Shown piece by piece: positions 9,466 through 20,106 of a stretch of 64,000 nt of DNA. The stretch's first letter is position 1; each line of letters opens with the position of its first letter. The position numbers and the translations under genes are program-made. Location: the NCBI GenBank assembly GCA_025201765.1, contig MU623352.1, positions 1 through 64,000 on the forward strand, in the 5' to 3' direction. The DNA comes from Daldinia sp. FL1419. Taxonomy: Eukaryota > Ascomycota > Sordariomycetes > Xylariales > Hypoxylaceae. The notes below the pieces were generated by a model that was not told the origin of the DNA, made no database searches, and worked only from the letters and a program-made list of their open reading frames with translations.

Positions 9466-12400
9466 CTAATACGCCGGTTTCATTTGCCACAAAGCTGATT
9501 TCGCTCGTTCGCGCACATCGAGTTCTTCGTCCCCCTTTTCGAGGGCTTCGAGCTTTGATAAGAACCCTAATTTCTTCAACTCTTGCGCCCGCTGTGAGCA
9601 TCCAGGACCGTCACTAGCGTTGTCCTGCCATGTCAAATTATTGATAAGGTGGCATAATGCAACCCGCACCTCTTTATTTTGGCTATTGAACAATTTTTGA
9701 AGTTGCCTAAGTAATTCTGTTTGAGACACGACTAGCTGCCGGTGGCGAGGTATACTAGCTGCGATGTGAACCAAAATGTATATGACTGATACGATAATTT
9801 TGGGTTTGGGGGGCGCAATACGCGTGTCGCTGCCTCCGTCTCGCCGGCTCAATGGATGAAAGACCTTAGGTCGTAGCTTAGAGGCCAAAATCTCGAATAA
9901 ACGGTCTTGCCCTAACGTGCTGAATAAAAAGTCAATCATCTCCGTCGTATCGTTTAGTGAATCCATACTATTGCCCGAAGATGCCCCCCCAATCAAGTTT
10001 CTGATAAAATCGAGGCCCTGCTCTTGAATCAAGAGATCATCTTTTCTGGCTTTGCTGATGGGATTTAAGTCATTATCCCGGAGTGTTTCTAGTTCTTTTT
10101 CCGCCTCCCGCAATATGCGGATATCTGTATGGGCTGGAGTTGCGGGCGATTTATAGAAGGAAGTCGAAAGCCAGGCACGGGATTGATCGTCTGCGAGGCC
10201 CATGTCTATGTCTTCATCCATACCATTTAGCGTGTTTTGAGCTACCTCCCTGTCGCTTCGTGTTCTTGCTGAATAAAGCGCGTCGTCTTCGGTATCGTCA
10301 CATATTAATCGGACTAACCATCCAGATTCGAGCTCTTCCACGCATTTCTTTTTGAGATCGACGTTTGCTGAATGGACCAGATGCTTCAGTGCCCAGAGAG
10401 CATTCAGCCGTAGAGTTGCATTATGTGAGTGTGCGTGTTCACATAATGCCTCCAGTAATCCTGCTTCGACAAGAGGCTGTGTTGTGGTTAATATTGACCG
10501 AATAGCTATATCAGGGGTGATAGTACATACTTCTCTCATCGGACTAAACTCTACAACGAGGTTACAGACTGTTGCTGCGGCAGCAATTCGCATTTCAATA
10601 TCGTGATGCCGAAGTAGCTGTAGTAAAGGTTTGGAAACTTCATGATCGACCAAAGCCGTTCGAAGTATACTCACTGAGCGGGCAATTATGCGAACTGCAT
10701 AACAGCTCGCTAGGACAACCGAAATTGGATTTTCGGCAGTCGGTGTAAGGGACAAGGCAATGTGATGAACCACATCTTGCTCGACAATCGCCTTACGATA
10801 TTCGTCCTTAAAGGTTGCCAACGCCCCAATAGCTTTCAATGCGTTTTCCCTCACTTTAACGCGATGGACTAAGAAGCGATGCTGGCCCTCCTCTCCTAAG
10901 CGGCAGTCAAGAGACGTTCTGCCTATCGAGTCCGGACTTTTTTTACTAAAAGCCCAAGACCATGATTTAGCACGTGGAGGAGGGGCGTCGAAGCTCTCTT
11001 TGAGTAGCCTGCATACCGTTTTCACCGCATTGCAGTCAAAGGCTGCTCTTTGCAATGGCTCGCTATCAGTAATAAGACGGGCTAATACGGCAGGCGTTTC
11101 TTCGACGACACTGAGCATCGAGGCAGTATTCCGGCTGCACTGATTGTAATCGATATCCTTTATTTTAGCGTTGACCTCGTCGAGCATACCTAAAAGAACT
11201 GGCACGACAAGTAGGCCTAAGCTTGCTTCTCTTGTCGCATAGGAAAACCCTGCCTTGAATAAAGATGTCAGAATAGAAGTACCCATTAACATTTCGCTGC
11301 CGCTCCGAGACCTAATCAAGTTGATAAGCCAAGGTATCAAAGGACTCTCAGCTTTTTCACCCTCGACATCGTTTCGAGAGGGTGAGGCATCTTCGGACGG
11401 ACTACGCGAGCTCATATCACTTTGAAACTTGGGCGCAGACTGTCCACTATGACCTAAATCTTCGCGAGATGTACCTAGGGGCGGAATTGTGGTGTGGCCA
11501 AAAACATCAGGTAATGTCTGAGGGAGAAGTAGGTCCATAGGCTCAAAATCCATATGTTTCGTTGGTGGCCGCTGTACACCGGGTAACTCCGTCGGTCCTA
11601 AGGGTAATATCGGGGATTGACTTGGATCGACATTGGCAATCGGAAAGACTGCCAGAATCGAGGGCGAATAAAGTAGCTTGCAGGCACGGAACCGAGAGTC
11701 GCCAATAATCGAAGCAATCGCGCCGAGGACTCCATCTAAACTACTGGCTGGGGTAGCAGGCGCTGGTATAAAGTCTTCTAAGCCTTCGATACGAGCAATA
11801 ATCTCAGCTCCTGGAAGAACTTGTCCTTCAGCTACCGCAAAGCTTGCCAGCTTTGTAGCAAGTGCATCGAGGATTCCTTTGTTAAGCAGTGCTAACTGAT
11901 GACCTTCGTCGCGACAGAGGTCTTTGATTAGATGAGTAACTATGGATATTTGCGACTCGCCATCTAAGCTCGGGGTCTTCTGTGAGAGGATATGGTACAG
12001 AGAATCTAGAGGGCCGTCGGCGAATAACGTTTCGGCAAGGGAGGCGGAGGTTATCGGAGAAGTTGAGGGAGCATATGCTGCCGCTGCTGCTACATCTCGT
12101 ACGAATCGAAGAGCAGCCAGGACGATTTGGGGATGCCCATTCTGTAGGCAGGAACTGTTTAAGACAGCCGGGAGCGCGCCGACTGCATGCAACGGCCAGA
12201 GAAAAGCTGGACCGGCTGTAGCATAAGAAGTGTAAGCATAATACTTGTACAAAGAAGTAAGAATAATTAGGTAGCTCGGAAGGATATGGGAAGGGATACA
12301 TACCATTTGCAAAGCTAGCAAGAAGTTGTAGAGCTTGTAACTTTGCGTTATCTTCGTCTGTAAAGGTGGTTAAAGTCAGGAAAGGCGGCCGCACATCTTC

Positions 12401-12583
12401 GTTCGCGTTAAGAGTGTCGGGTGTTATGACTCTGACGATAGGACGAAGTATGCCGTGTAGAACCCATTCTTCTTTCTTCTGAATATGACCGATTACTTCA
12501 TTCTTCAAATATCGTAAAGCGGAGATTTGTTCCGGCGCACTTGCATTGAGCTTTGCCAGTACCGATTGAGGATCAAGCGCCAT
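9466..12583 (-). CDS. VID28: Armadillo-repeat protein of the Vid28/GID5/ARMC8 family
   Basis: Two exons (12304-12583 and 9466-12215) give 1009 aa. The intron (88 nt) is GTATGT...TACAG and joins ASFAN to AGPAFLWPL in frame. The protein is helical throughout, with armadillo-type segments such as VLASCYAVRIIARS, LNALWALKHLVHS and ALCHLINNLTW. The start MALDPQSVLAKLNA and the order of segments match fungal Vid28. Family knowledge: Vid28 (Gid5) is the scaffold arm of the GID/CTLH E3 ubiquitin ligase that marks gluconeogenic enzymes such as FBPase for degradation when glucose returns, and it positions the substrate receptor. An acidic, Ser/Pro-rich insertion (about 300-340, with QSDMSSRSPSEDASPSR) is probably disordered. 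The start at 12583 is the first ATG of the frame. It is isolated by long intergenic stretches on both sides. Confidence 0.88.
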
Positions 12584-14439
12584 CGATGGTTAGTATACTG
12601 TATCAACTTTGTATTAAATTAAAAGTAAAGAAGCGAGAGGTTAAGCTCGCACACTGTTTGTGATACTCTAATTCAGCAGAATTATGATTAAAGGCGAGCT
12701 TGTTGTCGCGAACGTCGGACGTGTACATGGATTGCATAAGGGCGGTGCATGGGGGCGGCTAGGCCGATGCTAATGAAGATACTTTAGTACTTATGTACAA
12801 CCTTTTCTTTCATCTGGTCTTATGTAATAATTCATCTATACTTTTTCTCTTATCAGGCCTAGTTACATTTTATCTTATGTAGGTACCCTCTAAGGTATCT
12901 GAGACAACGATTACCTAACCTCAAAAGTTATAAACGCCTTCAGCTGCAGCCACCTGCAGCATAGCAGGGCAATGCATACATAGCAGAGGTCAGCTCACCT
13001 TAAAAAGAACTAATTTGTCAATGGTCACTTTTCCACAGGCCCGGCAAGTCGGCCGTAGTCCGGGAACCTGGAATATGCCTTTAAAAAGCTAATTGTTAAA
13101 AATTAGCAATATTTTGCTTTGCTACAAGGTATATCCCGGTTGCACACCTTTCAATTACGAATACCGAAGTCACGTCATCGGTGTTTCGAGCAAGCAAATA
13201 TTTCATGCTTTATTTACCTAAATGTTTGGATCGAAGTAATCATATAAATCTAGTTATAACTGATATTGATGATAGTTATTACACTTATCAGCTTCAATAC
13301 TTTAATTCGTACAAATCTTCAAAGCTCTATAAGGGAAGTAATAACATCTGATATGAATTTATACTATGTACCTAGTTATTTATTATTTCCCGTGATAAAT
13401 ACCTAGGTACCTATCCAAGTCTGCCAAGAGGCTAAGCTGGCTGGCTAGATGTACTAATAGGGCACGAAAAGAACGGGTACCTTATGTAGGTACCTTATCG
13501 GAGTTGTTACACACGCTTTCCTATTTGCCCCTCCCCCCTCAGGATTTTCTTCCTTGTTTTGTAGTGTACGTGCTTAATCTATGCGTAGGTACCTGCCTAC
13601 ATAGTAGGTATCTGTTTCTACGATAAAAATCGCTTTTTACTGTTCTGGTATGCTTAGCATAGGTGCTACGTACGTTGTCAACGCATGTGCATGTCCATCT
13701 CATTACTAAATAATGCGTATATATCTAAGTTGTATAAGACGTATATACAAAGCCCTAATTTTCTTAAACCACATAGGGCACCGACAAGAAAAAGCCTAAC
13801 CGGTTACCCAGGTTTTGGAGCAGATGACTTACATAAAGAGGTACCTCACTATGTAGGTACCTAACCCAGAGTTAGATCTCAGCCCGGGCTAGTTCAGTAT
13901 TCTAAGAACACCTATAGGTAATTGATGGTCGAATAGAAAAGACTTCTATGCATTACTCTAGGGAAGGCTTTAGGGGTGGCCATACCTAAGTAAGAACCTG
14001 AATGAGACCGATAAAGTACCTAACCGTTAGGTAATACCTAGGGTACAATAAGTACCAAGGGGTCTCCACATAGGAAGTTCTTGCCTGAACAAATCAACGT
14101 AGTACTTTTGAAATTTGCCCTTCTCGTTTCTCTGGTGCGTTCTCGGCCTTCTAACCAACCCTCAATTCCCTCCATCATGAGTTTGAGCATGTCCCACCAC
14201 CGCCTTTTTGATAAAGTAGAATTCTCGTCAGATCTTGGCGGTTCTTCACCTAATGAATATTCTATTGTCTAGGTAAAAGCTAATCGTTTACTTATGAGCG
14301 AGACAAATTATTTCATGATATAGTCGTTCCTATGAGCGTCCAAATTCGTTGCGGCCCAAACTGCGATTCTTTGCGATCCCTGCGACCCCTGCGACTCCTG
14401 CGATTGCACAATCAACGCGGCTGAGACATTAAAGACATT
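12584..14439. other. Non-coding stretch rich in TAGGTACC motifs
   Basis: No gene is seen. Copies of TAGGTACCT-like words recur (near 12881, 13403, 13482, 13585, 13843, 14037). CCTAACCGTTAGGTA, a near-palindrome, occurs near 14020 and again near 16309. The right end is the presumed promoter and leader of the cyclin gene. Confidence 0.55.
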
Positions 14440-14463
14440 ATGACGCCTTGGGAAACATGTTAA
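14440..14463 (+). promoter_or_regulatory. Upstream ORF (7 codons) overlapping the cyclin start codon
   Basis: ATG at 14440 opens MTPWETC and stops at TAA 14461-14463. The stop lies past the main ATG (14457), so ribosomes using the first ATG would bypass the main start unless they scan leakily or reinitiate backwards. It matters only if the transcript begins upstream of 14440. Confidence 0.5.
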
Positions 14464-15616
14464 CTTCTTCGCCGTCAATACCAGGAGCTACCAGCGCATC
14501 GCCTAGAACTTTCCACTATCCAACTTCTCGCTCTCCACAGCAATCACCAAAGATAACGGTACCATTGCCGCGTCGCCAGTCTAGACATTCTCTATCGCGT
14601 ACTTCGCCTTCTACACCTTTACGATCTCCGTCACTCTCCAAGCCGAAGCAATATGTTGGAGTTGATGCAGCCACGCAGTATTCACCCATGGAGCCCTTCG
14701 ACCCTACGGTCCCGTTACGGTCCGCCCAGGTATCGGGACCGAGGATATCGAGCTCCACAACCTCGACGGTAGCGAAGACGACGGGCCAACCTAAACAGCA
14801 GCCTGCCGCACTAGATAGCGGCTCTGGATCCAATTCGACACCGATCGACTCTTCGACAGCCGAATTCCAAACACTCTCTCCTAATAAGAGACGCAAGTCG
14901 CAAGATCCTATGATTATCGATCCATCTTCGTCGGTAGTGGCGTTAAGCCAACCGAGCTCCCCCAAACGATCAAAACCTAACGAGTGTCCTCCCAAGGTGC
15001 TACCTCTGAGATACGATTTATGTGACAGGGAGGATATGGTGGTTCTAATCTCAAATATGCTTGGAGAACTTATTGAAACAAATGATTCGATAGCCATGAA
15101 AAGTGGCCATCTTACTAGATTTCACTCCAGGTACGTCGTGGGCAGTCCTCACAGCAAAGCGATAACATTAACCAGCTATTCAGGACAGCGCCAGGCATAT
15201 CAGTATTAGACTATCTACAACGGCTTGCGAAACATGCCACGCTTACCCCCCCTCTCCTGCTATCAATGGTATCCTATATTGACCGCTTATGCGAGGATTA
15301 CCCCGATTTTACTATCAATACACTAACCGTACATCGGTTTCTCATTACCGCTGCCACGGTGGCAGGTAAGGGATTATCAGATTCGTTCTGGAACAATTCA
15401 TTCTACGCACGCGTGGGGGGCGTGAAGGTGGCCGAACTAAAATTACTGGAACTTGATTTTTTAACACGGGTGGACTGGAGGATAGTCCCCAAGCCCGAAT
15501 TGCTCGAAGCCTACTACAAGGGTCTTGTCGCACGTTGTGCGGGGTATGTTCTCGAGGGAGGTCAGCCAGCTTCGCCCAACGATGGCGACGAGTCTGAAGA
15601 GGCAGGATCTTCATAA
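14457..15616 (+). CDS. Pho80/PREG-type cyclin
   Basis: Two exons (14457-15130, 15184-15616) separated by a 53-nt intron encode 368 aa. The first half is Ser/Pro-rich and probably disordered, with SP/TP sites. The second half is a complete Pho80-type cyclin box, from LPLRYDLCDRE through LTRFHSR, ISVLDYLQRLAKHATLT, MVSYIDRLCED and HRFLITAATVAGKGLSD to LDFLTRVDWRI. The splice joins FHSR to TAPGISV exactly at the conserved position. Pho80-like cyclins pair with the Pho85-type CDK; in Neurospora PREG represses phosphate acquisition, and yeast relatives also control polarity and glycogen. The true start is ATG 14457, because the frame is open only a few codons further up without another ATG. A short overlapping upstream ORF suggests translational control. 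Confidence 0.92.
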
Positions 15617-16406
15617 ATCACGAGTAGAAGTGATATATGATAGGCGGACGGTGAGATGACGAGGTGGCCCCTGTGGCGAGGTCAAGTTGGTTGTTCGGGA
15701 TGTTATACGAAGAATATTCGACATTGGAGTTTTTCGGGGACACGGGTTGCATTTGACGCCAAGTGCGCAGTGAATGGCACAGTATGGTTATTTGGATATT
15801 AAACGGAGCCACATTAGCACCGTCGAGCAGAGCCTAGGACATACCCAACGATTGCGATGTTCGTAGCGAAAGCAAGCATAAATCATAAGGAGGGGATATC
15901 AGATCTAGGGGTAGCGTATGGGTTCAACGGTGTCACCCATGCTTTAACAACCAAGTAATGAAAATGAAACACTACTTTTTTTTTCCTCTATGTTTTGAAA
16001 TTTGAGCCAGTCTTGATTTATTTAAACTTTATAACTTACTCAGGCGCGATGTAACTCACATATGTAGGATTGTTGAGGCTCAATGGGCCTTATTTAGTTG
16101 ATCAGTTGCAGGTACAGGAATAGTGTAGAAAAAGCTACGGTAGGATCGATAGGTATTTTTTAGCAGAGCTTTTAAAAATCGGGGAATCAAAGACCGATCA
16201 TTACGAATAACTAACTAACAAGTAACATCTCTAACTAGACCAATAACTACCTCTAATGTACAACCCCTCCATCTATTGATAACATCTATTGATAAGTACC
16301 TACCGACCTAACCGTTAGGTATTCTACAACATCATACCCTAAAGCATACGGGCACCTACCTAAGCAATTCGCATAATTATACCTACCGACACACGAAATA
16401 TAGCCC
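15617..16406. other. Non-coding stretch between cyclin gene and EMC10
   Basis: Nothing gene-like is seen. It holds the cyclin 3' region and the EMC10 promoter, with a second copy of the CCTAACCGTTAGGTA word near 16309. Confidence 0.55.
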
Positions 16407-17073
16407 ATGAAGATCTCATCAGTTTTCTCCGGCCTCGCGGCCTTAGCCCTAGCCGGCGTAGCCAGCGCCGACCGAACAGCAGCGATATACATCCAACCTG
16501 TATCTCCATCACCATCCGCGCCCGCGCCTCTAGCCTCGATCCGCTACAACTCAGCAGCCGCGGCATCCGAAGCCGAAATCGTATCGTACGAGGCGCCCGA
16601 GCTGCCGGACGGAGCCACGCTGGTGCGCGTCGGGGTGTACAACCCGACCGCGAAGAAATGGGAGTCGTCGACCTCGGTGGCGTCGGTGGATAATTTCGGG
16701 AAGGGATACTCGCCTACGCTGATACTGTCCGTGGACCAGAACGGAGATGCGTTTGGCGCGGCGCTGAGGGGCGTGAGGATCGATGCTGGACAGACGAGGG
16801 ATTTTGGCCCGCAGGCGTTGGTTTTGGTTACCGAGCCTGGGAAGCAGCCCGAGTTGAACAAGCCGATTGTGCTGTCGCCTGAGGGGAAGACTGTCGAGCC
16901 AGAGGAGAAGACGTTTTTCCAAAAGTGAGTAGTTTTCTTGGTCTCGTCCCTGTGTTCTTTTTGGGGGCGTTATTGATATTGGTTTGCTAACTGCGCGTCA
17001 TAGATACTGGTGGTTGATAGGCATCGTGGTTATGATGTCGTTGACTGGAGGCGGCGGTGAACAGGGCAAATGA
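16407..17073 (+). CDS. EMC10: ER membrane protein complex subunit 10 (EMC10-like)
   Basis: Two exons (16407-16924, 17004-17073) joined across a 79-nt intron with branch GCTAAC encode 195 aa. Residues 1-21 form a signal peptide (ending GVASA). A beta-rich lumenal domain follows, with YNPTAKKWESSTSV, LILSVDQNGDAFGAALRGV and LVLVTEPGKQPELNKPIVLSPEG. The second exon adds KYWWLIGIVVMMSLTGGGGEQGK, a short C-terminal membrane segment ending in the glycine-rich tail usual for fungal EMC10. The subunit is part of the EMC, which inserts tail-anchored and multipass proteins into the ER membrane. Without the second exon the protein would stop before its anchor. The upstream flank is 0.8 kb of non-coding DNA. 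Confidence 0.88.
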
Positions 17074-17906
17074 TAAGACTACCTAGACAGATTCATACGG
17101 GTTTAATTGAGGGTTTATATTATCCTATCTCCTCGACACATGTGATCTATACTTGTATTGTCTTCAGTCTTGACTATATTGCATCATCTCATCAAGCTCT
17201 TCCCATTCTAGTTTCGTTGAAGCTATAATCAGATGGCATTGAGAAAGCAAACCCAAAATAAACTGTAATAAACTGTAATAAACTGTATAGGAATATCACG
17301 GCACATACTCGTTTATAAGATATGCCCCTATCTCTCCTAAATTGCATCCGTACAATACTCTCCCAAGATAGCTTCAAGCTTTCACGCACATGTTCACGAA
17401 GAAAATACGTGTGCATCTTGTACCCAAGTATTTCATACTGTAGTGTAGCATCACATAAGCGGTAACCACGTTTCCAGTGCCAGTTTACCATCCCAAAAAA
17501 GGGCAACCAACCAATCGCGTCGACACAATTGAGGAACCGCTACCCCAAAACGCATTAGCCCACCTTCCATTCCCGGAGTGAAGGTCTGGAGCAGCAGCCA
17601 GCTGAAGTTTGCACCTAGCAACATTGAACCTAGCAGCTTAGCAACCAATAAACACAAACCTGCGCCAAGGTACCAAATCCCTACTTCCGTACCTGTACCT
17701 TTTTCTTTCCTCAGCAGTCTACTTTTTCCACCTTTTTCCAACCTTGAATCTTCAACCTTTCCAGATTCCGATTGCGCTACTCTCGCGACTTCATTCGAGC
17801 CGTCGTTCAATCGTACCTACCGTCCTTCCCCTTTCTTCTTTACATCTTACTACAAGTTCATTCACGTAAACTTTACTTCACTCCACTTACACAGCAAAAA
17901 GTCACG
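17074..17906. other. Non-coding stretch between EMC10 and CHZ1
   Basis: It includes a tandem AATAAACTGT repeat near 17260-17290. A pyrimidine-rich stretch (about 17695-17895) resembles the CT-rich leader of a well-expressed fungal gene. Open frames on both strands here look like chance. Confidence 0.55.
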
Positions 17907-18394
17907 ATGGCTAGCAATAACGGTGTTACCATCCCTGGCGATGCTGCTGCTCCGCAGGCCGAGGAGGTTCAGACCAAGGGCAAGGGCAAGGCTGCCGAGG
18001 AGCAAGCTGACACCACTATGGATGAGGACGACGACGATGATGACGAGGAGGAAGAGGTATGTTTTCCCCATCAATTTCACGCTCAACACCACTACCGAGC
18101 ATAGCTAACATTTTTCCAGGGTGAGGGCGGTAAGCTTTTCCCATAACTACCAACGTGTCTACAGTACATACTTTGCTAACACACCTTCTCCTAGGCGATG
18201 ACGACGCCGACGACAACCTAGACGAGATCGACCCCAGCAACATCGTAGAGGGTGGTCGACGTACCCGAGGCCGTGTTATTGACTGGGCCAAGGCCGCTCA
18301 AGACAATCCCGCCGTGGACGAAGACGACGACGACGAGGATGAGTATGAGCCCGCAGTCGAGGAGCACGACGGCGACAAGATGGACGAGGATTAA
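17907..18394 (+). CDS. CHZ1: Histone H2A.Z-specific chaperone CHZ1
   Basis: Three exons (17907-18056, 18120-18129, 18195-18394) encode 119 aa. The middle exon has only 10 nt (GGTGAGGGCG) and is flanked by proper CCAG and GTAAGC signals. It is needed to keep the frame between the acidic run ending EEEE and GDDDADD. The protein is very acidic at both ends. The CHZ motif (DEIDPSNIVEGGRRTRGRV followed by IDWAKAA, about 65-92) is the part that binds H2A.Z-H2B dimers in yeast Chz1. It acts in the nucleus, handing H2A.Z to the SWR1 remodeller. Length and composition match fungal CHZ1 proteins of about 110-120 aa. Confidence 0.92.
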
Positions 18395-20106
18395 GTTGGG
18401 CAGTCACACACCGCCTTCCGCCCCGCTTGAGCGCCAACTAGTTGGATAGGGGAGAGTTTTTTCCAACTGGATTCGAGCGAGCCGTCTGCCTGTCAATCCC
18501 AGTCTATCACCAGTATCTTCATCCCACACGCAAATCGTCTCTTGCTCCATCGGTGTCTGGTACTTCTCGTCACCAGACACATATCTATCTGCCCCACTGC
18601 TTTCCCGCATTCGATTTCACACAGAAAAAAACACATAAGCATGTTCCGAATGGGAATCGAAAGATCAAATGTCAATATTAGATCGGACGGAACATGGCTG
18701 TAGCTTAGGTCTACCTACTAACTATTACTACTACTCCTGGCATGAGCATTGCCAGGGCATGAAATATACGCATGAATACAAGAAAAATGAGTATATTGCT
18801 ACCATCACCGCCTTTCTAGATGTCTCGTAGCTGCCTTATCCGAGCAAAGTGGGTAGATGTCGATGGATTATATGGTTAGGTTGGGTAGCGATTTCGTGAC
18901 ACTGCTATCATGTACGTGCGTAGTTGAGTAAATAATCCACTTGCCCCGTTTTCGTCTGGACTAGATCGTAAGCTGGTTAGCAATTAGCAGTGTTGGTTGT
19001 GGGAGGAAACGCGGTGTGCCATGATAAAGGAATGGCTTGCGCTGGCTAGTGTTCATGGGCATGGGATGACATGAATCGCGATATTGTGCCCTTGAAAGCT
19101 TCACAAGAGGGTTCTCTAATGGAACCGTTTAGTATTTATCTATCTCGTAAGCCCCAAATTTATAATCCGTACTCCTACGATGTGATGCAATGCTCGTCTA
19201 GCACGAACCCCAAAATTGCAAAGCCCAATTCTATATCACATTCATTTCCTTTCTACCCCGAAAACCCAGGGCGTACGGGGCAGTAACTCACCCAGCCGTA
19301 TACGCGAATAGGGTAAACCCATACGAACGTGCAACTATTCGCCGATACGCCGACCTCCTGCCTTGTTCCCCGCCAATCAAACCCCTTTTGCGTATACCGA
19401 AAAAGGTAGGTTGCCTCTAGGTCCTCCGTGATCAGCATTCGATCGGATTGGTATACGCTACATGATGGGCGTGTCACCTGAAGATATGTTGGGTATATTC
19501 GGGGACTAGATGCTGTGGGGATTTTTTGGGTATATAATATAAGGACGCAAGAGGGTCTAGAGGGAAACAAACACTGGAGTATAAAATAGCTCTTCGGTTC
19601 CTATAAATGACATTATCTGCGGCGAAGATTTTACGGATTATGGTCATTATCATTTACTCTTTCTTGCATTAGGTGGGACGTCGAGTCTCCCGATAGAATA
19701 CTCAGCTGGCCGATTCACAAGGACTCAGATATCACAATCAAAAAGATAACTCAATGTGTAGTAGGTATGCATTTCAGATCCGTCCATATATCAATAATTG
19801 ATATATACAGTCCCAATTCCAAGTTACAACTCCTTCCCTTCCTTCTTTCCTTTCCTTTCCTTTCCATTCCAAACACCCCATCTCCCATCAAGACACAAAT
19901 GTCTATGTCCATGCATGTCCTCAAAACGCCATCGCTCATGCATCGTAACAAAGTCATACCAATTCGTCAAACTTCATTTCCCCCCAAAGAAAAAAAAAAT
20001 ACCAGGGTATCACTCCCTGCTCACTCCCTTGTTCGTTTTCCCAAGACACTTTCGCAAGTGTCTTACTCTTCCGTACTCCGCTCGGAGTTTATATATAGAT
20101 AAAATT
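18395..20106. other. Non-coding stretch between convergent CHZ1 and carboxylesterase genes
   Basis: No gene is supported. A perfect 12-nt palindrome CCAACTAGTTGG (18434-18445) follows CHZ1. A pyrimidine-rich CCTTTCC repeat lies at about 19835-19870. A perfect 9-bp hairpin (20043-20064) lies in the 3' flank of the carboxylesterase. Frames at 19253-19570 (-) and 19767-20112 (+) are unrecognised and probably spurious. Confidence 0.55.
20043..20064 (-). terminator. Perfect 9-bp hairpin just past the carboxylesterase stop
   Basis: AAGACACTT (20043-20051) pairs with AAGTGTCTT (20056-20064) over the loop TCGC, starting 43 nt beyond the stop codon. It would form in the 3' UTR; function is not known. 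Confidence 0.45.
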
